Source: a bacterium UBP6_UBA1196 (lineage in GTDB: Bacteria > UBP6 > UBA1177). From it: DNA of 5,107 nucleotides. The DNA lies in contig DBYC01000027.1 of assembly GCA_002310035.1 (NCBI GenBank), positions 3,251 to 8,357 on the forward strand, written 5' to 3'. The position numbers and the translations under genes were made by a program. The notes beneath the pieces are model-generated. The model was given only the letters and a program-made list of their open reading frames with translations. It was not told the origin of the DNA and did not search any database. The stretch's first letter is position 1; each line of letters begins with the position of its first letter. This document shows, in pieces, positions 1-5,107 of the stretch.

Positions 1-81
1 GAAAACGGGAAAGTTATCGAGACGATTTCGGGCAAACACACCTACGAAGAGTTCGAAAAAATCGTAAACAGCGGAAAATAA
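1..81 (+). CDS. C-terminal end of a gene, possibly thioredoxin-like (5' end outside window)
   Basis: Frame 1 is open from the window edge to a TAA at 79-81 and gives the last 26 residues of a protein. It reads ENGKVIETISG, then HTYEEFEKIVNSGK. A Gly-Lys beta-turn, a hydrophobic strand, a Gly and then an amphipathic helix rich in Glu and Lys is the usual end of thioredoxin-fold proteins (thioredoxin, TlpA-like). The codon use (AAC, GAA, TTC, ATC) matches the downstream genes, which supports real coding sequence. The active-site CxxC, if present, would lie upstream of the window, so the family call is an inference from a short tail. It could be another alpha/beta protein. The next gene starts 75 bases downstream, so the two may or may not be co-transcribed. 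Confidence 0.55.
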   Translation, partial: ENGKVIETISGKHTYEEFEKIVNSGK

Positions 82-156
82 CTTGTTTTATGCTCGATTT
101 TGTGCGATTTATTCAGGCAGATTTGCTGTTTTAACAATTTCATATAGGAGAATGAC
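82..156. other. short intergenic region before hisC; only weak signals
   Basis: This 75-base AT-rich gap holds a small imperfect hairpin: CAG(g)CA at 114-119 pairs with TGCTG at 124-128 around a 4-base loop, followed by TTTT at 129-132. It is only about 5 bp with a bulge, so it is a weak terminator candidate. Upstream, TTGTTT (84-89) and TTTATT (108-113) are 18 bases apart but match the sigma-70 consensus poorly. Neither signal is strong enough to decide whether hisC has its own promoter. Confidence 0.3.
146..150 (+). promoter_or_regulatory. ribosome binding site of hisC
   Basis: AGGAG lies 6 bases before the ATG at 157, an ideal Shine-Dalgarno match and spacing. It fixes the aminotransferase start at 157. 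An out-of-frame ATG at 152 meets a stop after three codons and is not a competing start. Confidence 0.85.
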
Positions 157-1278
157 ATGGTAAAAGTCGGTGACAACATCAAAGCTATTTCCCCTTACAA
201 ACCCGGTAAACCTATTTCGGAAGTCGAAAGGGAGCTCGGTCTTACTTCAGCGATCAAACTTGCAAGCAACGAAAACCCGACAGGCATCAGCCCGAAAGTG
301 CGCGAGGCTCTCATCAACGCCGTTTCGGAACTTAACTACTACCCGGACGGCAACGCATACTACCTCAAAAACGCGATCGTCGACTACCACAAAACAAAAG
401 GCGAAGAGATAAAATTCGAAGAAGTTTTTGTCGGAAACGGCTCGAACGAAGTCATTGACATCGCGATCAGGACCCTCATCAAAGGCGATGAGGAAGTAGT
501 TCTTTCGGAGCAGGGATTTGTCGCTTACGAACTCATTCTCAAGGCTGCCGACATCAAAATGAAACTCGTTCCGCAGACGAAGGAACACGTTGTCGATATC
601 GACGGGCTCATTGCGGCCGTAACGCCGAAAACAAAGATGATCTGCCTCATCAACCCGAACAACCCGACCGGAACCTACTACACGAAAGAAAAGTTCGAAA
701 AACTTCTCAAAGCTGTTCCGCAGGAAGTAGTTCTCGTTGTCGACGAGGCTTACTTTGATTTTGCCGACGCTCCGGACTATCCGAACGGTTTCAACTACAG
801 AAACATGCACCCGAACATGATCATCTGCAGAACGCTTTCAAAGGCTTTCGGACTCAGCGGAATCAGGCTGGGTTATGCGATTTCGACTGCCGAGATCGTT
901 GACTATATGAACCGCGTAAGAGAACCTTTCAACACGAACCTGCTCGCTCAGGTAGCGGGAATCGCCGCTTTCAAGGATACCGATTACCTGAAAAACGCGA
1001 TCAAAGTCAACAAAGAAGGGAAGGAGTATCTCTACAAGGAATTTACGAGACTCGGCATTGAATACCTTCCTACACAGGGCAACTTCATGCTTTTCAAAGT
1101 AGGCGAAGAAACGACTTCAGGCCGCGACTGCTACGACTACCTGCTTCACAAAGGCGTAATCGTCAGACCGGTTGCGAACTACGGTTTCCCGAACTGGCTC
1201 AGACTTTCAATCGGTCTTAAAGAGCAGAACGAAACTTTTATCAAGTATTTTGAGGAATTCCTTAAAACAGTCAGATAA
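157..1278 (+). CDS. hisC: histidinol-phosphate aminotransferase (PLP-dependent, fold type I)
   Basis: This 373-residue protein is a cytoplasmic class I/II aminotransferase. HisC converts imidazole-acetol phosphate plus glutamate to histidinol phosphate plus 2-oxoglutarate in histidine synthesis. Visible landmarks are the N-terminal LASNENPTG (35-43), YYPDG (61-65), the phosphate-binding GNGSNE (93-98) and NPNNPTG (166-172), whose Asn contacts the cofactor. They continue with the Asp of VVDEAYFDF (D196), the Schiff-base lysine in RTLSKAFGLSGIRLGY (K229), the phosphate-contacting R237 and the substrate-carboxylate arginine in WLRLSIG (R349). Length is normal for the family. GNGSN instead of the commoner GNGSD, with the LSEQGF-type sequence after it, recalls the HisC2 branch. 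No other his genes are in view. Related enzymes act on phenylalanine, tyrosine or prephenate, so substrate is less certain than family. All 25 Asn codons are AAC, which suggests good expression. Confidence 0.9.
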   Translation: MVKVGDNIKAISPYKPGKPISEVERELGLTSAIKLASNENPTGISPKVREALINAVSELNYYPDGNAYYLKNAIVDYHKTKGEEIKFEEVFVGNGSNEVIDIAIRTLIKGDEEVVLSEQGFVAYELILKAADIKMKLVPQTKEHVVDIDGLIAAVTPKTKMICLINPNNPTGTYYTKEKFEKLLKAVPQEVVLVVDEAYFDFADAPDYPNGFNYRNMHPNMIICRTLSKAFGLSGIRLGYAISTAEIVDYMNRVREPFNTNLLAQVAGIAAFKDTDYLKNAIKVNKEGKEYLYKEFTRLGIEYLPTQGNFMLFKVGEETTSGRDCYDYLLHKGVIVRPVANYGFPNWLRLSIGLKEQNETFIKYFEEFLKTVR

Positions 1279-1355
1279 TTTCGGGCAAAAAAACGATTGT
1301 CTGTACCATCGCAAGGAAAATCTGTTTTTTTTATAACTCTTTTGTTCTCTTTCTA
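1279..1355. other. AT-rich intergenic segment after hisC; weak terminator candidate
   Basis: CAGATAAT (1272-1279, overlapping the hisC stop) can pair with ATTGTCTG (1296-1303), giving 8 bp with one G-U pair and a 16-base loop. It is not directly followed by a T run. A run of eight T lies at 1325-1332, about 20 bases further on. This is at best a poor intrinsic terminator. The T-rich stretch at 1323-1355 sits just upstream of the promoter-like hexamers. No small gene is supported here. Confidence 0.25.
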
Positions 1356-1391
1356 TTGACAAAATTCCTAAAATCATTTAGATATTATAAT
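1356..1391 (+). promoter_or_regulatory. candidate sigma-70-type promoter for the HEAT protein-udg pair, with odd spacing
   Basis: A perfect TTGACA (1356-1361) and a perfect TATAAT (1386-1391) lie in an AT-rich gap upstream of the 1430 start, but 24 bases separate them, against the usual 16-18. At better spacing from TTGACA, only GATATT (1381-1386, spacer 19, 4 of 6 matches) and TAGATA (1379-1384, spacer 17, 3 of 6) are available. TATAAT has no good -35 at 15-18 bases (TTCCTA at 1365-1370 matches 3 of 6). Initiation just downstream of TATAAT would leave a leader of about 30 bases before the ATG. I infer that the pair is transcribed from here, but the exact hexamer pair is unsettled. Confidence 0.45.
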
Positions 1392-1418
1392 GAGTTTTTG
1401 TTTTTTCTTACAAAAATC

Positions 1419-1423
1419 GGAGG
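1419..1423 (+). promoter_or_regulatory. ribosome binding site of the HEAT-repeat protein gene
   Basis: GGAGG lies 6 bases before the ATG at 1430, a textbook Shine-Dalgarno sequence. It supports the start that places a complete signal peptide at the N-terminus. Confidence 0.85.
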
Positions 1424-1429
1424 TTTGAT

Positions 1430-2959
1430 ATGTTAAGAGTATTTTTATTAGTCATTTTTTTGAGTTCTTCGCTTTTTGCCCAGAGCATATCAGTGCTTGA
1501 CGACAAAGTTCAGCTTAAAGACGCAGAATTCACGAAATCCATCGAGGAAGCCGACACGATAGTTTTAGGCAGATATATGCGTGGCGGCCACACCAAAGTG
1601 AGAGTTCTTGTCGACAAAGTCTATGTCGGCGATGTCTCGGGAGAAATCGAGATTACCGATACTGACAAAGAAAAAATCAGACGCCGTTACAAACGCGATG
1701 CCTACAAACCGGGTGAAGACTATGTATTCATTCTGAAAAAAGAGGGAAAAACCTACAAACTGCTCGAAAACAGCATCACGATTCCGGTTTCACGGGACAA
1801 CAAGGCAAATTTCTCGTTCAACACGCCGCATCACATCAACTTCTGGGTTCCTTTTGACGAAAGACTTCTCGAAGTCGCGATCAAGGCGATCCAGGAAAAA
1901 GCCGATAACATGAAAAATGAATCGACTCAAGAGACTTTCGCGAAACTTATCGGCGAATATACAGAAAAAAATGATAAGACCTCTTTGCGTGAAGCACTCG
2001 CTGTCGCAAGGATCGCCCAGCTCAAGTTCGAAGACGAGCAGTATGACGCTCTGGTTGCAGGGACAGACACTCTGGCCTGCCTCGCCGTTAAATTTTCCGG
2101 TGAAATCATGGGCGGGATCTATTTTGAGCACAATATCCTTACCAAAGCTGAAACTTTCAATGCAGACAACCAGACCGCTTTCGGATATGCGGCGATGAGC
2201 ATCTACTCAAAGCCCAGCGTTCCGGTAATCGGCAAACTGCTTAATAAAATCAATCTGTATGCTCCCGCTTCCAGCGAATGTTTTCCGACGACTCCGGATA
2301 TTAGACCCGCTTCGAACAAAGAGGTTTTTGTCCGTGCGCTCATCGAAATAGAATCTCCCGACACAATCAAAATCATCTCGTCGCAGCTTGACAGCGGCGA
2401 TGCCGGCTGGCTTGCAAAAGTCCTCGCCATTATTTCCGAATACGACGGCGCGGATCTGGTCGAACTCGTACTCAAGGCTGCAACGAACGAAAGAACATCT
2501 GAAAGAAAGCTGGAGTTCAGCAACTACTTTACCAGAATAAAATCAAAAGCTGTTGCCCAGACACTTGTCTCGCTTTTCAACAAAAGCGCTGATTCTTACT
2601 GGAAGAAAAACATTCTTTCTGTTCTCGGAACATACCAGTTCCCTGAATCGCTTCCTTTCCTCATTCAGGTCATGAACGAAGATTCAAAGGAAGAAATCAG
2701 AACCGCGGCAGCAATGTCGATCGGCGAACTTGGAAACGCAGGCGGCGCAAAACCGCTCTACGAATTCATCAAGAGAGAAAAATCGGTCCTCACGAAATCG
2801 ATCGGAATCAGTTCACTCGCAAAAATCAACGACAGATCGGTCCAGGATTATCTTAAGGCTCTCGTAAAAGACGAAGCTGATCCGAAAGTCCGCGAAGATG
2901 CGTTGAACGCAACTCAGGAAAATCAGTTTATCCTCAGATACGGCAGGGAAAAAGATTGA
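1430..2959 (+). CDS. exported protein with C-terminal HEAT-like repeats and an unassigned N-terminal domain
   Basis: This 509-residue protein of unknown function starts with a short signal peptide: a single Arg, a hydrophobic core and SSLFA before a likely signal peptidase I cut after A17. There is no lipobox Cys, so it is probably periplasmic or secreted. Residues about 40-115 look like a small beta-rich domain: ADTIVLG, VRVLVDKVYVGD, then PGEDYVFILKK and YKLLE. This pattern recalls OB/TIMP-like beta barrels, but I cannot assign it. Residues about 160-300 are mostly helical. From about 370 to 498 are four HEAT-like helix pairs: 374-401, 405-436 (the clearest, ending AAAMSIGELGN), 438-468 and 471-498. 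Such repeats form scaffolds for protein binding. Only two cysteines remain after cleavage (C217, C284), a possible disulfide. The gene overlaps the glycosylase gene by 4 bases, so the two should share a transcript. The binding partner is unknown. Confidence 0.85.
   Translation: MLRVFLLVIFLSSSLFAQSISVLDDKVQLKDAEFTKSIEEADTIVLGRYMRGGHTKVRVLVDKVYVGDVSGEIEITDTDKEKIRRRYKRDAYKPGEDYVFILKKEGKTYKLLENSITIPVSRDNKANFSFNTPHHINFWVPFDERLLEVAIKAIQEKADNMKNESTQETFAKLIGEYTEKNDKTSLREALAVARIAQLKFEDEQYDALVAGTDTLACLAVKFSGEIMGGIYFEHNILTKAETFNADNQTAFGYAAMSIYSKPSVPVIGKLLNKINLYAPASSECFPTTPDIRPASNKEVFVRALIEIESPDTIKIISSQLDSGDAGWLAKVLAIISEYDGADLVELVLKAATNERTSERKLEFSNYFTRIKSKAVAQTLVSLFNKSADSYWKKNILSVLGTYQFPESLPFLIQVMNEDSKEEIRTAAAMSIGELGNAGGAKPLYEFIKREKSVLTKSIGISSLAKINDRSVQDYLKALVKDEADPKVREDALNATQENQFILRYGREKD
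2945..2958 (+). promoter_or_regulatory. ribosome binding site and TTG start of udg inside the upstream gene's end
   Basis: AGGGA (2945-2949) lies 6 bases before TTG (2956-2958), which overlaps the upstream TGA stop (2957-2959) as TTGA. In this frame the previous stop is at 2878-2880, and no ATG, GTG or TTG occurs between it and 2956. The first in-frame ATG is codon 113, inside the catalytic motif and so too late. The TTG is therefore the best start, with coupling to the upstream stop. Confidence 0.75.
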
Positions 2960-3735
2960 TTCCTTCCGAAATCACGGAATCCATCGAAGCATGGCTTCTG
3001 TGGCAGCAGCAAATTCAGCCTTTTCTTTTTAATGAAAGCTTCCAGGCTGAGATCCGTTCCGTAATTACGGAGGAAACCGGAAGGATTTTTCAGGAATCGG
3101 AAGTTTTTCCTCTTTCCGTGCCCGGTTTGACCAAAAACGCGCCTGCCGCGAAAAATGCCGCAGAGCCAATTGACGAATCGCTTCCGCCACTTGAAAGAGT
3201 GCGGGTAAAAGCTGAAAAATGCTCGGCGTGCCGTCTTGGCGCGAAACGGACGAAACTGGTCTTCGGCGAAGGCAATCCCGATGCAGACATCATGTTTGTC
3301 GGCGAGGGACCAGGCGAAGACGAGGATCTGTCAGGCAGACCTTTTGTCGGAAAAGCGGGACAGCTTCTTACTAAAATCATTGAAAACGGCATGAAAATCC
3401 CGCGTGAGCAGGTTTACATAGCGAATATAGTGAAATGCCGTCCGCCGGCTAACCGCGATCCGATGCCTGACGAAGCTCAGTGCTGTATCGGTTTTTTGAA
3501 GGAACAGATCAGGATCGTCAATCCCAAGGTTTTGATTTTACTAGGCAAAGTCGCCACGAGATATTTGCTGGGGCTCGAAGGCGCAATAACAAGGGCGCGC
3601 GAGTCGACTTACGAATACGAAGGAATAAAGGTTTTTGTTACATATCATCCGAGTGCTCTCCTCAGAAACGAGTCATACAAACGGCCCGTCTGGGAGGACA
3701 TTAAAAAGGTGATGAAATATCTCGGAATGATGTAA
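2956..3735 (+). CDS. udg: type-4 (4Fe-4S) uracil-DNA glycosylase
   Basis: This 259-residue cytoplasmic DNA-repair enzyme removes uracil from DNA (from cytosine deamination or dUMP misincorporation) by cutting the N-glycosidic bond, the first step of base excision repair. Residues 1 to about 80 are a less conserved extension with an Ala/Pro-rich linker. The catalytic domain carries the four expected cluster cysteines: C89 and C92 (CSAC), C161 (KCRPP), and C177 or its neighbour C176 (QCCIGFL). Motif A is GEGPGEDED (116-124), followed by SGRPFVGKAGQLL. Next come N157 in YIANIVKCRPP, NRDPMPDE (166-173) and the C-terminal motif HPSALLR (231-237), whose His faces the uracil in the family. All key residues are present, so it should be active. 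Family and fold are secure. The N-terminus depends on the TTG start, which has a good Shine-Dalgarno sequence. It follows the HEAT protein in a 4-base overlap and is followed by a hairpin. Confidence 0.93.
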   Translation: MIPSEITESIEAWLLWQQQIQPFLFNESFQAEIRSVITEETGRIFQESEVFPLSVPGLTKNAPAAKNAAEPIDESLPPLERVRVKAEKCSACRLGAKRTKLVFGEGNPDADIMFVGEGPGEDEDLSGRPFVGKAGQLLTKIIENGMKIPREQVYIANIVKCRPPANRDPMPDEAQCCIGFLKEQIRIVNPKVLILLGKVATRYLLGLEGAITRARESTYEYEGIKVFVTYHPSALLRNESYKRPVWEDIKKVMKYLGMM

Positions 3736-3737
3736 CC

Positions 3738-3769
3738 TGAGACTTGTTTGAAAGTCTCATTGTTTGTTG
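3738..3769 (+). terminator. probable intrinsic terminator after udg
   Basis: TGAGACTT (3738-3745) pairs perfectly with AAGTCTCA (3752-3759) around a 6-base loop. The stem begins 2 bases after the udg stop and is followed by the T-rich TTGTTTGTTG (3760-3769). The stem has only three G-C pairs and the T run is broken by G, so termination may be partial. Its position at the end of the two-gene unit and before a separate gene fits a terminator. Confidence 0.6.
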
Positions 3770-3791
3770 AAATTAAGTTATTTTTTATATT
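3764..3791 (+). promoter_or_regulatory. weak promoter candidate for the FadL-like gene
   Basis: TTGTTG (3764-3769, 3 of 6 matches to TTGACA) and TATATT (3786-3791, 5 of 6 to TATAAT) are 16 bases apart in an AT-rich segment just after the terminator hairpin. Transcription would begin almost at the ATG (3804), leaving a very short leader. The Shine-Dalgarno is also poor: only GGTGA at 3796-3800, 3 bases from the ATG. Support is limited to position and base composition. Confidence 0.25.
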
Positions 3792-3803
3792 GGTTGGTGA
3801 AAA

Positions 3804-5107
3804 ATGTTTTTGAGAAAAATTTTACCCATTATTTTTATTGCGTTTTTTTCGGCAAATCTTTTCGCTTCGTCGGTTCTTGAACTTGTAGGCGCTCAGGATT
3901 CGGTTCATCCGTTCACTTCCCGCATAATTTCGACAGGCGCGGAAGCGGCTTATTTCAATCCGGCAGATCTCGCGACTTTGGATGATTCTTTCAAACTTGG
4001 CTTCGGAATGACGATCCAGAACAAGTCGATAAAACACGGCTTGCGTCCTGACGGATACGATATTGGATCTTATATCCATGATTTTGAAACTTCGAATATG
4101 GGAACCGGGATCGAAGGCTACAATGCGCCTCTGCCCACAGCTGATCTGATAAACAGGCGCGGCTCAGCCGATTACGACTCATTCGACGGCGTCATCATGC
4201 TTGGTGCAGTTAAAAACATAGCGAAGAAAAGTCTCGAAAAAATAGGAGGACAGCTCGCTGTCGGTGTTTATGCACTTCTTCCGATTTCGGGGATCCAGAC
4301 TCAGGAGCCTTTTTTCAACGATGAAAGAGAACAGTATTTTTCAAATAGCCTTCAGTTCGAGCTTTACGGTGACAGACTCAAACAGTTCAGCGCGGCACTC
4401 GCTCTTGCCGGAAGATTCGGCCGTTACTTCAGGATCGGTGCCGGACTTGCGATCTCGACTTATACAAAAACTCAGAACCGCGTTTTTGTTCCGAATGCTT
4501 CGAACCCTTCCCAGCAGCTCATCAATGCAAAGATGAATGTCGGCGCTTCGGTTATGCCCTACTTCTCATTCGTGGCAAACCCGGTCGCAGGATGGCATCT
4601 CACCGGGACTTTCCACTTCCCGACGAACACGGGTATCGTCAAACTCAACAATGAAATGCAGGTTTTAGGTCTGGACTATCTCTATCCTGAAGGTCAAAAA
4701 TATCTCAAGGCCGAATCCTCGATGACGGCAGGCTACCAGCCTATAAAACTTTCGATCGGCACATACTATGATTTTAAGGTGAAAAACGACTACATACTTA
4801 CTCCCATGGCCGGATTTGAATGGTCAAGATGGTCGACTTACATCAACCGTCACGGCGAAAAACCTGCTGATAAATGGAGTGATACATTCTCTGCTACAGC
4901 TGGTTTGATGATGCGTCATCCCGAACGCAGAGCCGCATTCGGCTTCACTTATGTTCCAAGTCCCGTTCCTGCTCAGACGGGCAGAGAGAACTATGTCGAC
5001 AACGACAGGTTCGGCTTCTCTCTCGGTTACCACGAATATTTCGGCATTACTGATCAGGTCAAGATCGGTGCCGGAATAAGCGGCTCTCTGCAGTGGCTCC
5101 TCAGCAG
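3804..5107 (+). CDS. FadL/OmpP1/TodX-family outer-membrane transport protein (3' end outside window)
   Basis: The frame is open from ATG 3804 to the window edge, giving 434 residues and no stop. An in-frame TGA at 3798-3800 rules out an earlier start. A Sec signal peptide (RK, hydrophobic 6-16, then ANLFA) likely ends at A21. Residues 38-57 (TSRIISTGAEAAYFNPADLA) match the N-terminal hatch region of FadL-like proteins, with the family's NPA motif. Many amphipathic strands follow, for example 150-160, 196-220, 243-275 and 304-325. The C-terminal half carries two further family patterns: GFEWSRWST (337-345), and VPSPVPAQ (384-391) leading into YVDNDRFGFSLGY (397-409). Family members are 14-strand barrels that pass hydrophobic compounds such as fatty acids or aromatics across the outer membrane. 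The substrate here cannot be read from sequence. Family members often run to about 430-480 residues, so only a short C-terminal part seems missing. Confidence 0.87.
   Translation, partial: MFLRKILPIIFIAFFSANLFASSVLELVGAQDSVHPFTSRIISTGAEAAYFNPADLATLDDSFKLGFGMTIQNKSIKHGLRPDGYDIGSYIHDFETSNMGTGIEGYNAPLPTADLINRRGSADYDSFDGVIMLGAVKNIAKKSLEKIGGQLAVGVYALLPISGIQTQEPFFNDEREQYFSNSLQFELYGDRLKQFSAALALAGRFGRYFRIGAGLAISTYTKTQNRVFVPNASNPSQQLINAKMNVGASVMPYFSFVANPVAGWHLTGTFHFPTNTGIVKLNNEMQVLGLDYLYPEGQKYLKAESSMTAGYQPIKLSIGTYYDFKVKNDYILTPMAGFEWSRWSTYINRHGEKPADKWSDTFSATAGLMMRHPERRAAFGFTYVPSPVPAQTGRENYVDNDRFGFSLGYHEYFGITDQVKIGAGISGSLQWLLS

Noticed and set aside
247..810. A 187-codon open frame on the minus strand inside hisC
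   Set aside because: It is the mirror of a gene with all catalytic motifs in order. The encoded sequence is skewed to Val, Arg, Phe and Asp without motifs, and the frame stays open because of codon bias on the + strand.
1272..1332. Hairpin plus T run after hisC as a strong terminator
   Set aside because: The stem has a G-U pair and a 16-base loop, and the T run is about 20 bases away from it, so it is kept only as a weak candidate.
1790..2131. Open minus-strand and alternate-frame stretches within the HEAT protein gene
   Set aside because: They have low-complexity composition, no ribosome binding site and no recognisable domain. They lie fully inside a well-supported gene.
3822..4182. Minus-strand open frames opposite the start of the FadL-like gene
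   Set aside because: The + strand here encodes a signal peptide and the family's hatch motif. The antisense products are Arg/Ser-rich and motif-free.
4264..4536. A 90-codon + strand frame starting at an internal ATG
   Set aside because: It is a frame-shifted reading of the outer-membrane protein gene, whose own frame stays open with beta-strand patterns throughout. The product is Ser/Phe/Arg-rich and resembles no family.
1..5107. tRNA, rRNA, CRISPR array, insertion sequence or defence-system genes
   Set aside because: No repeated spacer pattern, transposase motif, terminal inverted repeats or RNA-gene cloverleaf was visible, and nearly all of the window is taken up by five coding regions.

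Overview
The window reads as an ordinary stretch of chromosome from a Gram-negative (diderm) bacterium of moderate GC, mid-40s percent by eye. The diderm call rests on two proteins with Sec signal peptides, one of which has the hallmarks of an FadL/OmpP1-type outer-membrane beta-barrel. I cannot name the phylum: gene order is not diagnostic and the proteins are widespread families. All supported genes are on the + strand.

Layout. Positions 1-81 hold the last 26 codons of a gene whose tail resembles a thioredoxin-fold C-terminus. After a 75-base gap comes a complete PLP-dependent aminotransferase of the histidinol-phosphate family (157-1278), with a good ribosome binding site. A 151-base AT-rich gap (1279-1429) carries perfect -35-like and -10-like hexamers, but at unusual spacing. 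It leads into a two-gene unit. The first gene is an exported protein with C-terminal HEAT-like helical repeats (1430-2959). The second is a type-4 (4Fe-4S) uracil-DNA glycosylase (2956-3735), which starts at a TTG codon overlapping the upstream stop by 4 bases. A small hairpin just after the glycosylase gene looks like its terminator. The last gene is an FadL/OmpP1-like outer-membrane protein (3804 to the window end), cut off by the window edge after 434 codons.

How the genes relate. There is no obvious shared pathway: amino-acid transamination, an envelope repeat protein, DNA repair and outer-membrane transport lie side by side. The only tight physical link is the TTGA overlap, which predicts co-transcription and translational coupling of the exported HEAT protein and the cytoplasmic DNA-repair enzyme. 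I see no tRNA, rRNA, CRISPR array, insertion sequence, phage gene or long repeat. No noncoding stretch exceeds about 150 bases. I found no convincing sign of a new system; the items most worth checking are the N-terminal domain of the HEAT protein, its coupling to the glycosylase, and the promoter spacing.
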